DNA of 64,000 bases from an uncultured Muribaculum sp. (GCA_910578785.1 CAJTSJ010000010.1:18398-82397), one strand, 5' to 3'; positions 25,721-35,475 are shown, counted from the stretch's first letter. Translations and numbers: made by a program. Notes: generated from the sequence alone by a model not told the origin.

Positions 25721-27763
25721 TTATTCAACTTTTCCGCCCAACCATGTTGAGTAGACAAGCTTCCACTCAGCCGGACCAACAACTTCATACTTGACAGTAT
25801 CGTTGGTGTTCTGGACAGTGGCACCGTTATCGTAGGTCACATAGTCGAGCTCGTAGATAATCGGCTCTGTGTAACCGTCGATAAGGTTGGCATCAGGATA
25901 GTTCGCCTTAAGTGTAACCGGCATAGTCACATAAAGGAAGTTTTCCTTCATCTTCTGCTGAATCTGATCGGTCGGAGTGCCGTCCCAGGGGGCATATCCG
26001 GAAGCGGTAGCCACACTGAGGTTGATGTTACAATAGTAGTAAGATGCACCTGAGAAGAATTCAGAGTTGCCGTAACTGTCGATATAGCCTGCGCCCTTGT
26101 TTTCACGTACCCAGTCGACAATCGGAGCATAGAATTGCTTTCCGATTTCCGAATTCTTCACTGCGGGAATAGATATCGTAACGTTCGGGTTGAACAACCA
26201 GGAGCCATTGACCTTGGCAAACTGATCTTTCTTAACTTCAACACCTTCGTTGAGCACCCACTCGGAACCGTTGTAGATGAAGTTACGGCAATTGCCATAC
26301 TTGACAGAAGTCTGATAAGCGACATACTTTGAATCGCCCTCGGCCGCATAGGGGAACTTCTTCTTCAGGAATATCGGCAACACGCGTAGCGCGTTGTCAT
26401 TTGACAGATAGGGGCCATCGCCCATTTCTGTATTTTCTGTCGGATTAACCATATAGGCCGCATTGGAAACCGCCCATGCACTACCATTGTAATAGTAAAG
26501 TCCATTGTCGGCATACTTTTCTACGGGGGTCGGAGCAGGAACATAAGGTTTGTCCTCGGCCATGGGAGCCCATGCCTTACCGTTGACTTCGGTTACCACA
26601 AAGTTAAGGTAGGTCGGAAGTTTGGTGTTGCGGTCGGTGTTGGCAGAGATGATGTAGCCGGTCACAGTAACTGTCTCGTCTTTTACACACATAGCCTTCA
26701 ACTCGTCGGTGGCCTGATAGAAGCTACCGTTGTAAGTGGCTCCGTCAACAGAGAAGTTGATATAGTTGCCTACAGAGTAGAAAGTTCCTGTAACAGTCGC
26801 ATAGACAGCATTAAGACCCTTGGCGTCGTTGTTGGCATTGCCGTAAGTGACAGCATAATTGTCGAAGCTCGCGGCAGTCAGAGTCTCGGGGGTACCGTAA
26901 GTATAAACCTTGGAAGAAAGGTTGCTCTCTTCCGCAGGCGAAATCTGAAGACCGCCGTTGTACTTGCTTCCGGAACCCGACACCTGCATCTGCATACCGA
27001 TCTTATAGTCGGCAGGCTTGAACGAAGAGCCGTAGTAGACAAGAAGGCTACCGGTGTTGTCGGTCAGAATATATCCCTGCTTGCAGAGAGCGGTGATGTA
27101 GCCACGTACTGTATAGCTTCCGGAGATTGCGACCTTATTGATGTCGGTCAGAACTACCGGCTTGAATTCCGGATCGGTATCGGTCTGATTGTAATTGGCA
27201 ATCACGTAAGTTCCTTCTTCGGCATCAGGATATGCGGCGGCAAGAAAACGCGGAACAAATTTCGAAGCCACGGTCGACGGAGCGAATGCGTCGGTATATG
27301 CGGCATCGCTGCCCCATGCAGAGATATAGTCATCGGTAGAGACAGTATAAATCTTTGCGGCATAGATGGCCTGGCATAGTTCAGGACGTCCGCCGGACAC
27401 ACTGTACGTCACATTGACGGTCGACTTGTCGTTGGCCGCGAAGTAAGGGAAGCTTGACGACGACAGGAACGCGGGCAGATACTTCTGAGCAGTAATCTTG
27501 TCGGTGAAATATCCGTTGGTTCCGACCGCGCTCAGCTCTTTCGACAGACCTTCCGACTCTGCCAGAGCCTTGTTTGCCGGCAGATCGGCCAAGGTCTTAT
27601 AGTCGGCGGCGGTCATCACATAGTCGATATTTGTAATATCCGAGCTTACCGGCGGTTCCTCGAATCCATTAAGATACTCATCATTCCAATCGTTGGCGGA
27701 GCATCCGGCCAAGGCCACGATGGAACCGCATGCGAGCAGACCTTTGAAAATATTGTATTTCAT
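25721..27763 (-). CDS. OB-fold surface lipoprotein partner of the TonB receptor
   Basis: 680 residues. The signal peptide ends at the lipobox ALAGC (Cys21). A middle region ~ residues 210-395 has two OB-fold-like domains (SGSYTVRGYITALCKQGYIL, then VTVTGYIISANTD). A motif recurs three times: LPAFLSSSSFPYFA at about 90, FVPRFLAAAYPDAEEG at about 165 and LPIFLKKKFPYAAEG at about 465, suggesting duplicated ~70-residue modules. Downstream of the TonB-dependent receptor gene by 27 bp, so it likely takes the SusD-like role of surface ligand capture, although it is not a SusD homologue. Ligand unknown. Confidence 0.75.
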   Translation of the reverse strand: MKYNIFKGLLACGSIVALAGCSANDWNDEYLNGFEEPPVSSDITNIDYVMTAADYKTLADLPANKALAESEGLSKELSAVGTNGYFTDKITAQKYLPAFLSSSSFPYFAANDKSTVNVTYSVSGGRPELCQAIYAAKIYTVSTDDYISAWGSDAAYTDAFAPSTVASKFVPRFLAAAYPDAEEGTYVIANYNQTDTDPEFKPVVLTDINKVAISGSYTVRGYITALCKQGYILTDNTGSLLVYYGSSFKPADYKIGMQMQVSGSGSKYNGGLQISPAEESNLSSKVYTYGTPETLTAASFDNYAVTYGNANNDAKGLNAVYATVTGTFYSVGNYINFSVDGATYNGSFYQATDELKAMCVKDETVTVTGYIISANTDRNTKLPTYLNFVVTEVNGKAWAPMAEDKPYVPAPTPVEKYADNGLYYYNGSAWAVSNAAYMVNPTENTEMGDGPYLSNDNALRVLPIFLKKKFPYAAEGDSKYVAYQTSVKYGNCRNFIYNGSEWVLNEGVEVKKDQFAKVNGSWLFNPNVTISIPAVKNSEIGKQFYAPIVDWVRENKGAGYIDSYGNSEFFSGASYYYCNINLSVATASGYAPWDGTPTDQIQQKMKENFLYVTMPVTLKANYPDANLIDGYTEPIIYELDYVTYDNGATVQNTNDTVKYEVVGPAEWKLVYSTWLGGKVE

Positions 27764-27790
27764 AATTGTATGTATTCGCTGGTTAAATGA

Positions 27791-30523
27791 TTAGAAATAA
27801 ACTTTCATGCGCACTGAATATGTACGTCCGAACGAATAGAACACGCTATATGCCTCACGCCAGCTGCCGTTAGAGTCAGTGGGAGTCTGCGCATCCATTA
27901 CGTAGTTGTAGTTGAAGAGGTTGTAAACGTTTCCATATAGAGTTGCCTTCACGCCTCCGATATTGAATCGGTAGCTTGCATTGAGGTCGAGCTGTTGTCC
28001 CCAGGGTATCTCCCAGAGTTTGTTAACATCGATACCCTTGGTGCCGAGGTTAGAACCGCTGATATAGAAGTCGGAATAGTTGCGGGCGTTCATGGTCCAG
28101 TCAGCTCCGATGCGGAATCCCTTGAACGGCTGGAATGTAGCCGAGAGGGCGGCAGTGGTCTGAGCCGAACCTCCGACCTTCACTCCCTTCTGGTTAAGAG
28201 TGGTCTTCAGGTGGTTGGGCGCGCCGATACCGTCGGCAAGGGCTCCGTTGGTGATGTTCTGGATAGGCTGGCCGATCTGGTTGTAGAAGTAACCTTCCGC
28301 GTTGCTGTCCCAGATCCAGTCGCCCCATGACAGCATACCTTCGATGCTCAACCAGCGTACCGGAACCCAGTTGAAGTTCATTTCGATACCCATGTGGCGC
28401 GCGTCGACACCGGTCATGTTCATGTAGTAGCTTCCGTCAGCCTGGCTGAAATCGCCGCGACGGGAAAGACCGCTGCGGTCCATCCACTTGGTATAGTATG
28501 CGTTGATTGTGAGAGCAAACGGACGCGACTGATAGCCGTAGCCCACTTCAAATGAATAAACCTTCTCGTTGACAGCCTCCTTGTTGATAGCATTCGAGTT
28601 GGTCGAGTTCAGGAAAGCACCGCCCGAGAAGAACGGAGCACGGCTGATGTAACCGAGGTTGGCAAACACGTTGTTGTGAGAGTCGATGTTGTAGTTTGCA
28701 CCGCCCTTGATGGTTCCGCCGATGAAGTTCACTGTTTCAGACTTTTCATGCTCCTTGTCGTAGTAGAACTTGTCGCGGCGCCAGTAGCTCGTGTTGTTGA
28801 GCGCGCCTGATATTACGGTGTTGAGTTTGCCGTCAAGAAGAGTATATTCGGCCTGTCCGTAAATACCTTCCTGCACTGTGTAGCCGAGATAGTTGCGGTA
28901 AACGATGTCGCCCACGCCGAGTTTCTCATATTTCCAGTTAGGATCGGCCGCGGCCTTGTTCAGTTTCGGGTCAACACCCTTACGGTCGTTATAGTCGATG
29001 AAGTAAGCACCGTCATAGAGGTCGTTAAGCTTGTTCTTATGGTCGCCGACATAGTAGCGGAGGTCGATACCGCCGGTAAGGTTAAGCCGGTTGCCGTTAC
29101 GCTGGTTGATTTCTTTCTTATATGAAGATACGAGACCGACCCACTTGTGTGAGTTTATCGACTCCGACATGGCCAACTTTGAACCGTTGGTGGAGTTGGC
29201 GTTGAGTTCCTGGATGGCGGCATAGTCAAATGTACCGTCGGGACAACGGAACTTCATGTTGAGCTTGCCGTATTCGGCACCGCGCCAGTCGGCATAGGTA
29301 TATCCGTCAAGACCGCTGCCCTGTCCGCTGTAACCGCCGCCCGATGCAAGCGACACATAGATAGCCGACGACAACGAGGAAGTCTCGTCAATCTTCCATA
29401 TATGGTTGAGCGAAATCTGCGGCTTGTGGTAGTAATTATACTCCGAGCTGCGCATTTTGCCGTGGCGGTCGTAACCGAATGCGGGGTTGTAGCGGTACAT
29501 TGCGTTGCCCGGACCCATGTAGAGCTTACCGTAAGTCTGCCATCCTTCGATGGTAAGGCCACCGTAGTTGGAGTTACGCTTGTAGTGGGTCTGCGGAGCG
29601 CCGAAAGCGGTCAATGACAACTGGTGGTTTTCGTTGATACGCTTCGACACATTCAAAAAGTAGTTGTAGCTGTTGAAAGGAGTACCCTGGATGTAGCCGT
29701 CGCCCCACTTGCGGGAAGCAAGGATGGTCACGGCCCAGCCGTTCTTCATCAGACCGGTCGACACCTTCAATCCATAGTTGTTCATACCGTCGTTACCCAT
29801 GCCATACCACACTGAACCGCCCTTTTCGGCGTCGATAGTGCGGGTAGTTATGTTGATAGTACCTCCGACAGAAGGAGTTGACACGATAGTCGCACCAAGA
29901 CCGCGCTGAGTCTGGATGTTGGCGGCAACTTCGCCGAGTCCGGCCCAGTTTGACCAGTAGACACCGCCCCACTCCATATCGTTGATAGGTATACCGTTGA
30001 CCATTACGGCCACGTTAGGGCTCTTGAAACCACGCATATTGGTCTTGGCGTCGCCGAAACCGCCACCGTCGCGGGTAGTCCACACGCCGGGAGTCGTCTT
30101 CAACACTTCGGGAAGTTCCTGGTTGCCAAGCTTCACATCGATGGTCTGCGCTCCGATAGTGGACACAGCCACAGGAGTCAGACGGGTCTTGGCGGCTGAC
30201 TGCTCTACCACCACGTCCTTAAGCATCTGTGCCTCTATTTCCATTGGGATAGTACCGAGATCAGCGGCCGCTTTAAGTTCTACCGGTTTGAAACCGATAA
30301 AAACTATTTGAAGCGATTTGCCCTGCGGCACGTCCAACGTGAAACGTCCATCGATGTCGGTGGCGGTGGCAACAGAAGTTCCGGGAACCGAAACCGTTGC
30401 ACCGATGATCGGTTCACCCAGATCATCGACCACGACACCAGTACATTTAATATCACCGGGCGCTGCAAATGCCGCGAAGCATGCAAGCCAGACCAGATTG
30501 GCCAAGAGAATGAGTCTCTTCAT
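27791..30523 (-). CDS. TonB-dependent receptor with carboxypeptidase-like plug extension
   Basis: 910 residues. After a signal peptide, residues ~24-105 are a carboxypeptidase-regulatory-like beta domain (VVVDDLGEPIIGATVSVPGT). The plug follows with TPGVWTTRDGGGFGDAKTN and MRGFKSPNVAVMVNGIPIND, and then the barrel (about 22 strands) ending in the aromatic strand FGRTYSVRMKVYF. It imports a large ligand across the outer membrane using TonB energy. No susD follows; instead the OB-fold lipoprotein does. Ligand not determinable; both genes probably form one transcript from the promoter at 30680-30709. Confidence 0.9.
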   Translation of the reverse strand: MKRLILLANLVWLACFAAFAAPGDIKCTGVVVDDLGEPIIGATVSVPGTSVATATDIDGRFTLDVPQGKSLQIVFIGFKPVELKAAADLGTIPMEIEAQMLKDVVVEQSAAKTRLTPVAVSTIGAQTIDVKLGNQELPEVLKTTPGVWTTRDGGGFGDAKTNMRGFKSPNVAVMVNGIPINDMEWGGVYWSNWAGLGEVAANIQTQRGLGATIVSTPSVGGTINITTRTIDAEKGGSVWYGMGNDGMNNYGLKVSTGLMKNGWAVTILASRKWGDGYIQGTPFNSYNYFLNVSKRINENHQLSLTAFGAPQTHYKRNSNYGGLTIEGWQTYGKLYMGPGNAMYRYNPAFGYDRHGKMRSSEYNYYHKPQISLNHIWKIDETSSLSSAIYVSLASGGGYSGQGSGLDGYTYADWRGAEYGKLNMKFRCPDGTFDYAAIQELNANSTNGSKLAMSESINSHKWVGLVSSYKKEINQRNGNRLNLTGGIDLRYYVGDHKNKLNDLYDGAYFIDYNDRKGVDPKLNKAAADPNWKYEKLGVGDIVYRNYLGYTVQEGIYGQAEYTLLDGKLNTVISGALNNTSYWRRDKFYYDKEHEKSETVNFIGGTIKGGANYNIDSHNNVFANLGYISRAPFFSGGAFLNSTNSNAINKEAVNEKVYSFEVGYGYQSRPFALTINAYYTKWMDRSGLSRRGDFSQADGSYYMNMTGVDARHMGIEMNFNWVPVRWLSIEGMLSWGDWIWDSNAEGYFYNQIGQPIQNITNGALADGIGAPNHLKTTLNQKGVKVGGSAQTTAALSATFQPFKGFRIGADWTMNARNYSDFYISGSNLGTKGIDVNKLWEIPWGQQLDLNASYRFNIGGVKATLYGNVYNLFNYNYVMDAQTPTDSNGSWREAYSVFYSFGRTYSVRMKVYF

Positions 30524-30679
30524 AATAATAATGATTTGGTTGGAATTTATTAATAAAAAATTGGTTATTATTTAATATTGTTTAACTATAAAGCCTCATT
30601 GCCACTGATTGTAAAATCAGACTTATCATATTGAGAGATAGGCATTTTAACCTACACACCCCTCAGTATTAATATTTCA

Positions 30680-30709
30680 CAAAAGTAATAAAATATATTG
30701 AATCGCCAA
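30680..30709 (-). promoter_or_regulatory. Promoter of the TonB receptor operon
   Basis: On the minus strand: TTG at 30707-30709 (-33) and TACTTTTG at 30680-30687 (-7), 19 bp apart. Predicted start about 30675, leaving a ~150-nt leader. Confidence 0.6.
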
Positions 30710-30789
30710 CAAAATATATAGTTAAATCGAGCATTCGTCCGACCTTCAGAGGGCACATCAGGAGCCTTATATTAAACATTCTCAAAAAA

Positions 30790-30821
30790 TTTGCGTAATT
30801 TATTATTAAGATGTATCTTTG
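30790..30821 (+). promoter_or_regulatory. Promoter of psd
   Basis: TTTG at 30790-30793 and TATCTTTG at 30814-30821 with 20 bp between, matching -33/-7 consensus exactly. Start about 30826; the psd ATG is at 30863. Confidence 0.75.
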
Positions 30822-30862
30822 TGCAACTATACTCAGATTGCGAGTTTGAAATTTACAACCCG

Positions 30863-31528
30863 ATGAAGGTAAAAATACATAGAGAAGGTCTAAATATACT
30901 TATCATTCTGCTTTTGATTCTGCTGGTAATCAACATACCGGCATGGCTTTTCATGCGGCCGATAGGCATACCGTCAGCCTTCACTTCCGTGTCAGCCATC
31001 ATTTATCTGCTCGTGCTCAACTTCTTCCGGTCGCCGCGGCGCACATTCCGCGGCACACGCGAAAATGTAGTGGTAGCCTCGGCCGACGGCAAAGTAGTGG
31101 CTCTGGAAGAAACCTTCGAAGACGAATACCTTCACTGCCGTTGCATACAGCTGTCAGTGTTCATGTCGGTGCTCAACGTGCATGCCAACTGGTTTCCGGT
31201 CGACGGCGAAGTGCTGTATGTGCGCCACCACAAGGGGCGCTATCTCTCGGCCTACCTGCCAAAGTCAAGTACCGAAAACGAGCGGTCGACCGTGGCCATA
31301 AGGGCTTTGAACGGTCAGACCATCCTTATGCGCCAGGTGGCCGGAGCGCTTGCCCGACGCATAGTCACCTACGCCAGCCCGGGCGAGGATGCTTCCATCG
31401 AAGAGCACATGGGCTTCATAAAATTCGGGTCGCGCGTAGACCTCTATCTCCCCCTCGGCACTGAGATACTTGTAAAGCTCGGCGACACTACCACCGGAGG
31501 TGTCACAGAAGTGGCACGACTAAAATAA
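30863..31528 (+). CDS. psd: Phosphatidylserine decarboxylase proenzyme
   Basis: 221 residues from ATG 30863; a longer start at 30791 would lie upstream of the promoter's -7 box. Two N-terminal membrane helices precede the catalytic part. The pyruvoyl-forming cleavage site is in FIKFGSRVDLYLP, with Gly-Ser cut to give the alpha chain with pyruvoyl from Ser. It makes phosphatidylethanolamine. The next gene, pssA, starts 12 bp downstream, so the two consecutive steps of the pathway are co-expressed. Confidence 0.93.
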   Translation: MKVKIHREGLNILIILLLILLVINIPAWLFMRPIGIPSAFTSVSAIIYLLVLNFFRSPRRTFRGTRENVVVASADGKVVALEETFEDEYLHCRCIQLSVFMSVLNVHANWFPVDGEVLYVRHHKGRYLSAYLPKSSTENERSTVAIRALNGQTILMRQVAGALARRIVTYASPGEDASIEEHMGFIKFGSRVDLYLPLGTEILVKLGDTTTGGVTEVARLK

Positions 31529-31540
31529 CACCAAGAAGTC

Positions 31541-32254
31541 ATGCTTAAAAAAATCATAGCCTGCATTCCGAACACCATCACCTGCATGAGCCTGTTTTTC
31601 GGTTGCATAGCGATAGTGATGTCATTCCATTTCTATGAAGAAATCGGAAATCTGCATGCCTACCAGTGGGCATGGATCTGCATCGGCATAGCCGCCCTGT
31701 GCGACTTCTGCGACGGAGCTTCGGCACGCCTTCTTCACGCCTATTCCAATTTAGGCAAGGAGCTTGACTCGCTAAGCGACCTTGTAAGTTTCGGAGTGGC
31801 TCCGGGCATGCTCGTATTCAACTTCATGTCACTGCAGCCCGACACCCCCCTATGGATGGCCTTTATAGCATTCCTTATTCCCATAATGGGCGAGTTAAGA
31901 CTTGCGCGTTTCAATATCGACGACCGCCAGACTACATCGTTCCTCGGCATGCCCATTCCGGCAAACGCCATATTCTGGATCGGATATGTGGCCTGCATGA
32001 TAAAATACGGCTACGTCGGCGCGTGGCCAACGGCCATAATCATTGTCCTGATGTCGCTGACCATGGTGATGACATCGCTGAAAATGTTTTCGCTCAAATT
32101 CAAGAACTTCAAACTTATGGAGAATTTGAAGCGTTACATAATCCTGATGGCCGCCATAGCGCTCGTCATCATTGACGGAGTCGCAGGGTTTGCATGGACC
32201 ATACTGTTCTATCTGATTCTGTCGATAATACCCTCGTCAAAGAGCGTCGCCTGA
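31541..32254 (+). CDS. pssA: CDP-diacylglycerol-serine O-phosphatidyltransferase
   Basis: 237 residues, six to eight membrane segments. The CDP-alcohol phosphotransferase motif DG-x2-AR-x8-G-x3-D-x3-D is present as CDGASARLLHAYSNLGKE, followed by LDSLSD. It produces phosphatidylserine from CDP-diacylglycerol and serine; psd immediately upstream then decarboxylates it to phosphatidylethanolamine. A normal-length protein of the type II class. Confidence 0.95.
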   Translation: MLKKIIACIPNTITCMSLFFGCIAIVMSFHFYEEIGNLHAYQWAWICIGIAALCDFCDGASARLLHAYSNLGKELDSLSDLVSFGVAPGMLVFNFMSLQPDTPLWMAFIAFLIPIMGELRLARFNIDDRQTTSFLGMPIPANAIFWIGYVACMIKYGYVGAWPTAIIIVLMSLTMVMTSLKMFSLKFKNFKLMENLKRYIILMAAIALVIIDGVAGFAWTILFYLILSIIPSSKSVA

Positions 32255-32321
32255 TAAAAACATCCGGCAGGCACAGTCTCTGAAAATACACAATCCTCAA
32301 CTTATCAATTGACAATAACGC

Positions 32322-32666
32322 ATGATTTTTAAAATTTTCATAATTCTCTTCCTAATATTCGTTATCTGGCCCGTCGTAAAGGTGATCTACTACCTGTCTA
32401 ATGCACGAAAATTCGCCAGACAGCAGCAGGAAGCTTTTCGCAAAGCCTACTCACAATCAGCCCCCGGCTCTGCTTCCGGCAATTACAGCGCCGGAAATCC
32501 CGGACACCATACCCGTAAGAAAAAGATTTTTTCAAAAGCCGACGGCGAGTATGTCGAATTTGAGGAAATTTCATGCGATATGCCGGGTGAAGCATCTTCA
32601 TCAACGGCAGACACATACATTCGCGAAGATCAGGTGAGCGACGCCGAATGGACTGAAGTCAAATAA
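32322..32666 (+). CDS. DUF4834 family small membrane protein
   Basis: 114 residues. An N-terminal membrane helix (MIFKIFIILFLIFVIWPVVK) is followed by a cytosolic, low-complexity linker and an acidic tail (ADGEYVEFEEISCD). This matches DUF4834, widespread in Bacteroidales; function unknown. It begins 67 bp after pssA and ends 12 bp before the DUF2461 gene, so it may be in the same transcript. Confidence 0.72.
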   Translation: MIFKIFIILFLIFVIWPVVKVIYYLSNARKFARQQQEAFRKAYSQSAPGSASGNYSAGNPGHHTRKKKIFSKADGEYVEFEEISCDMPGEASSSTADTYIREDQVSDAEWTEVK

Positions 32667-32678
32667 TCCGGCAACGCT

Positions 32679-33365
32679 ATGGCATACTATACAACAGAAC
32701 TGTTCAGCTTTCTTAGAGAACTGTCGGCCAACAACAACCGGCCTTGGTTTCAAGCGCATAAAGACGAATTCGACCGTCTGCGCGTTTTATGGCTCGACGA
32801 CCTGCAGAAGATGATTGACCTGATGGCACAGTGGGAATCCGGCATGGCCGGAATGACGGCAAAGCAATCTGCCTACCGCATCTACCGCGACACCCGCTTT
32901 TCGCAGGACAAGACTCCTTACAAGGTATACTTTTCCGCATCAATGTCGCCCAAAGGACGCAGAATGGAGCATTACGGAGGATACTACCTACAGATGGACA
33001 TACGGCCGGGTGAAACGGGATTTTATGGAGGCGTATGGCAACCCGATGCAGCCAACCTGAAGAAGCTGCGCAACGCCATAATAGACAACATCGAGGAATT
33101 TGAAGAGGTCATCCATCAGCCGCAGATGGAAAAACTATACCCCGGCTGGGTAGGCGAACGCCTGAAAAGCGCGCCTAAGGGCTGGGCCAAAGACCATCCG
33201 CAAATAGAGTTGCTGCGCCTCAAGGACTACGGCAAATTCCACCCCTGCGACGAGTCGTTTTTCTACACTCCCGACTGGCCCGAACGAGCGGCCGACATGA
33301 TGCACGTGCTGAAGCCGCTTATCGACTTCCTCAACTATTCTCTTGATGAAGACACCTCATTTTGA
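32679..33365 (+). CDS. DUF2461 (TIGR02453) family protein
   Basis: 228 residues. The signature LRELSANNNRPWFQAHKDEF near the N-terminus and later FSASMSPKGRRMEHYGGYYL are DUF2461 features. The fold is soluble alpha/beta. No enzymatic activity is established for the family; found in Bacteroidetes and other phyla. It is the last gene before a strong hairpin at 33448-33484. Confidence 0.85.
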   Translation: MAYYTTELFSFLRELSANNNRPWFQAHKDEFDRLRVLWLDDLQKMIDLMAQWESGMAGMTAKQSAYRIYRDTRFSQDKTPYKVYFSASMSPKGRRMEHYGGYYLQMDIRPGETGFYGGVWQPDAANLKKLRNAIIDNIEEFEEVIHQPQMEKLYPGWVGERLKSAPKGWAKDHPQIELLRLKDYGKFHPCDESFFYTPDWPERAADMMHVLKPLIDFLNYSLDEDTSF

Positions 33366-33447
33366 TCACATAGCATGTGTATATATCTTTCCCATTTTAT
33401 TAATCCCGACATCCAGTCCTGTAAAAAATAAAGACATTACAACAACC

Positions 33448-33484
33448 AATAAAGGCCCCGGACCGAAAATCCGAGGCCTTTATT
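33448..33484. terminator. Bidirectional terminator hairpin
   Basis: AATAAAGGCC at 33448-33457 pairs perfectly with GGCCTTTATT at 33475-33484; inside, CGGA pairs with TCCG after one mismatch, with a 7-nt loop. It lies between two converging genes (DUF2461 and the outer-membrane protein) and has A/T flanks on both sides. Confidence 0.8.
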
Positions 33485-33521
33485 ATACAACAAATATAAC
33501 AAACAATACTAAAGCCTGTGG

Positions 33522-34040
33522 TTAGAGTCTGAACTTGAAGCCGACCTGGAGAAGGCCCTGAGCTCCAAATCCGAGTTCACCGAACAGCGATACCGAACGG
33601 CTGATGCCGACCTGTGCGCCTACCGGAGTGAACTGATATGCAAAATATGAAGTGTTGCTGCTGTCTTCGGGCCAGGTCTGGTGGGTGATGATGGCACCGA
33701 GTCCTACTTTACCGTAGAGAGTCACGATTGAATTACGCCAATAATTGTAGCGACCGTTAAGCATGATGGCATGATAATAGAACTTATTGTCGGAATGATG
33801 CTTACGGGTAGTGCTTGAAAACGTATACGACGGACCGATCCAGAAATTAGGAGCCACATTGAAGTTTGCGCCTACATTGATTGCTCCCCAGGCATTGTTG
33901 ACATCCTTCCCGCCATCGTGGCAGTCGGTTGCATCCATCTGAGTATAACCTCCGTAGCTTACGGTCAATTCGGTCTTCTGGGCATTGGCCATAGATACGA
34001 TACCTACCATGGCGAAAATTGCGAGCAAGTACTTCTTCAT
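33522..34040 (-). CDS. Outer-membrane beta-barrel protein
   Basis: 172 residues with a signal peptide ending in VSMANAQ. Alternating strands (ELTVSYGGYTQMD, FNVAPNFWIGPSYTFSSTTR, IMLNGRYNYW, VGAQVGISRSVSLFGELGFG) and a terminal aromatic FKFRL suggest a small eight-stranded barrel. I cannot name a function. It sits alone between the DUF2461 group and the histidine kinase, whose gene ends 112 bp from its start. Confidence 0.75.
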   Translation of the reverse strand: MKKYLLAIFAMVGIVSMANAQKTELTVSYGGYTQMDATDCHDGGKDVNNAWGAINVGANFNVAPNFWIGPSYTFSSTTRKHHSDNKFYYHAIMLNGRYNYWRNSIVTLYGKVGLGAIITHQTWPEDSSNTSYFAYQFTPVGAQVGISRSVSLFGELGFGAQGLLQVGFKFRL

Positions 34041-34152
34041 AATTATTTCTGTATTTTAAGTTAATTAATAGCTGATACGGTGTAAAAAATGCAACCGCAT
34101 TTCTCACATCATTAAAACACGCTTTTCTTAAGAATGTTCGTTTGTCCGGAAG

Positions 34153-35475
34153 TTATTTGGGAAAAGCGATAAAAAATCTGGTCAGACCGTCGACCGCCGA
34201 CGTGGTCAGCGAGAACCTGCAGCCGTGCTTCGTCAGCACATCGCTGATAAATATCAGGCCAAGACCCTGTCCCTGCGGTTTTGACGAATAGAAGGGCGTG
34301 AACAGACGCTGACGGGCCTCTTCCGATATGCCCGGACCGTTGTCTATTACGGTCAGTGTAGGCGGATTGCAGGTGGTGACTATCTCCACCACTCCATTTT
34401 TGCCGATACTCTCAATCGAGTTTTTCAATATATTCAGAAGGGCCTGTTCAAAAAGCACCTCGTCGATCATCACCTCTATCTCCTCGTCGCTCAGACTGAG
34501 CCGAAGCCGCACACCATGCTTGTTGCACATGCTTTCCATAAATCCTCGGCACACAAGCACACGCTCATTGAGTTCGCCGGGCATAAGATTGGCTTCAGGT
34601 ATTTTGACCACGTTGGCAAACGCGGTTATAAAGCGGCTCATGGCCACGCACCGCTCCTGACACACGCGAAGCACCTGTACGACATCGGCAAGCTCCTCGT
34701 CGCCCGACTCCTCGATTATCATCGAAGCCGTATCAAGAGTCGAATTAACACCGGCTATAGAGTTGTTGACCTCGTGGGCTATCATCCTGACCACCTTCTC
34801 ATAGGCCTTCTTTTCGGCCTTGACCACCTCGTCGGTCATGCGCTCTATCAGCACGAACGGATGCGCGAATCCGCTGTCCATGAACGACAGACGCGAACAG
34901 CGGTATATCATCGAGTCGCTGAGTCGGAGAGTCTGTATGTCGTTCTGCTCTATCCGGCTTATCGACACTGCCAGAGTCGATTCAAGCTCGTCAAGACGCT
35001 TGCCGGCAACCTTGCGCGCATCGTCGCAATCGAAGAACGCCAATGCCGACGGATTGGCCGACGTTATGCGTCCGTAAGTATCAAGAATGACTATGCCCAT
35101 CGGCGACACGGAGATGATTAGGTCAAAAAAATGGTTCTGCTCACGCATGTGCAGACGCTCGTTTTTCAACTGGTTCATCATGCTGTTGAACATCTCCACT
35201 ATCTGGTCGGCCTCGTAAGAGTTGACCCGCGACAGACGGCTGCTGAAATCCTGCGCCCTAAGCAGGTCGATGCCGTTGGATATGGCATGGAGCGGACGCA
35301 CCGTCTTATAATACAATACGGACAGCAATATGAGGATAAGCGCCACTGTGCCTTCTACGGCATAGATGCTTGCCGGACCTTGCTGGAACCATCCCCTGTC
35401 CCATGGGTCGCAGACCACGACCGCCATCCCGCCGACAAGTACAGCCAGCAGCACGAATATCCCCGTCAGCCTCAT
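34153..35475 (-). CDS. Sensor histidine kinase (NtrB/NtrY-like, HAMP-PAS)
   Basis: 440 residues. Two N-terminal membrane helices (about 4-21 and 38-56) border a short periplasmic loop. A HAMP-like stretch (RPLHAISNGIDLL) and a PAS domain (~ residues 120-215, GIVILDTYGRITSANPS) follow. The phospho-acceptor is His234 in MIAHEVNNSIAG. The ATPase domain has IDNGPGISEEARQRLF and GQGLGLIFISD. The stop of the response regulator gene overlaps its start by 4 bp (ATGA), so the pair is coupled. Being downstream of the transporter operon, it likely senses an envelope signal for that operon, by inference. Confidence 0.9.
   Translation of the reverse strand: MRLTGIFVLLAVLVGGMAVVVCDPWDRGWFQQGPASIYAVEGTVALILILLSVLYYKTVRPLHAISNGIDLLRAQDFSSRLSRVNSYEADQIVEMFNSMMNQLKNERLHMREQNHFFDLIISVSPMGIVILDTYGRITSANPSALAFFDCDDARKVAGKRLDELESTLAVSISRIEQNDIQTLRLSDSMIYRCSRLSFMDSGFAHPFVLIERMTDEVVKAEKKAYEKVVRMIAHEVNNSIAGVNSTLDTASMIIEESGDEELADVVQVLRVCQERCVAMSRFITAFANVVKIPEANLMPGELNERVLVCRGFMESMCNKHGVRLRLSLSDEEIEVMIDEVLFEQALLNILKNSIESIGKNGVVEIVTTCNPPTLTVIDNGPGISEEARQRLFTPFYSSKPQGQGLGLIFISDVLTKHGCRFSLTTSAVDGLTRFFIAFPK

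Larger units (their letters stand above)
30524..30862. other. Divergent intergenic region between TonB receptor and psd
   Basis: 339 bp without a gene. It holds the two divergent promoters listed separately. The minus-strand leader of about 150 nt includes a small stem CTGATT-N4-AATCAG. I see no known riboswitch, and A/T richness is high throughout. Confidence 0.6.
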
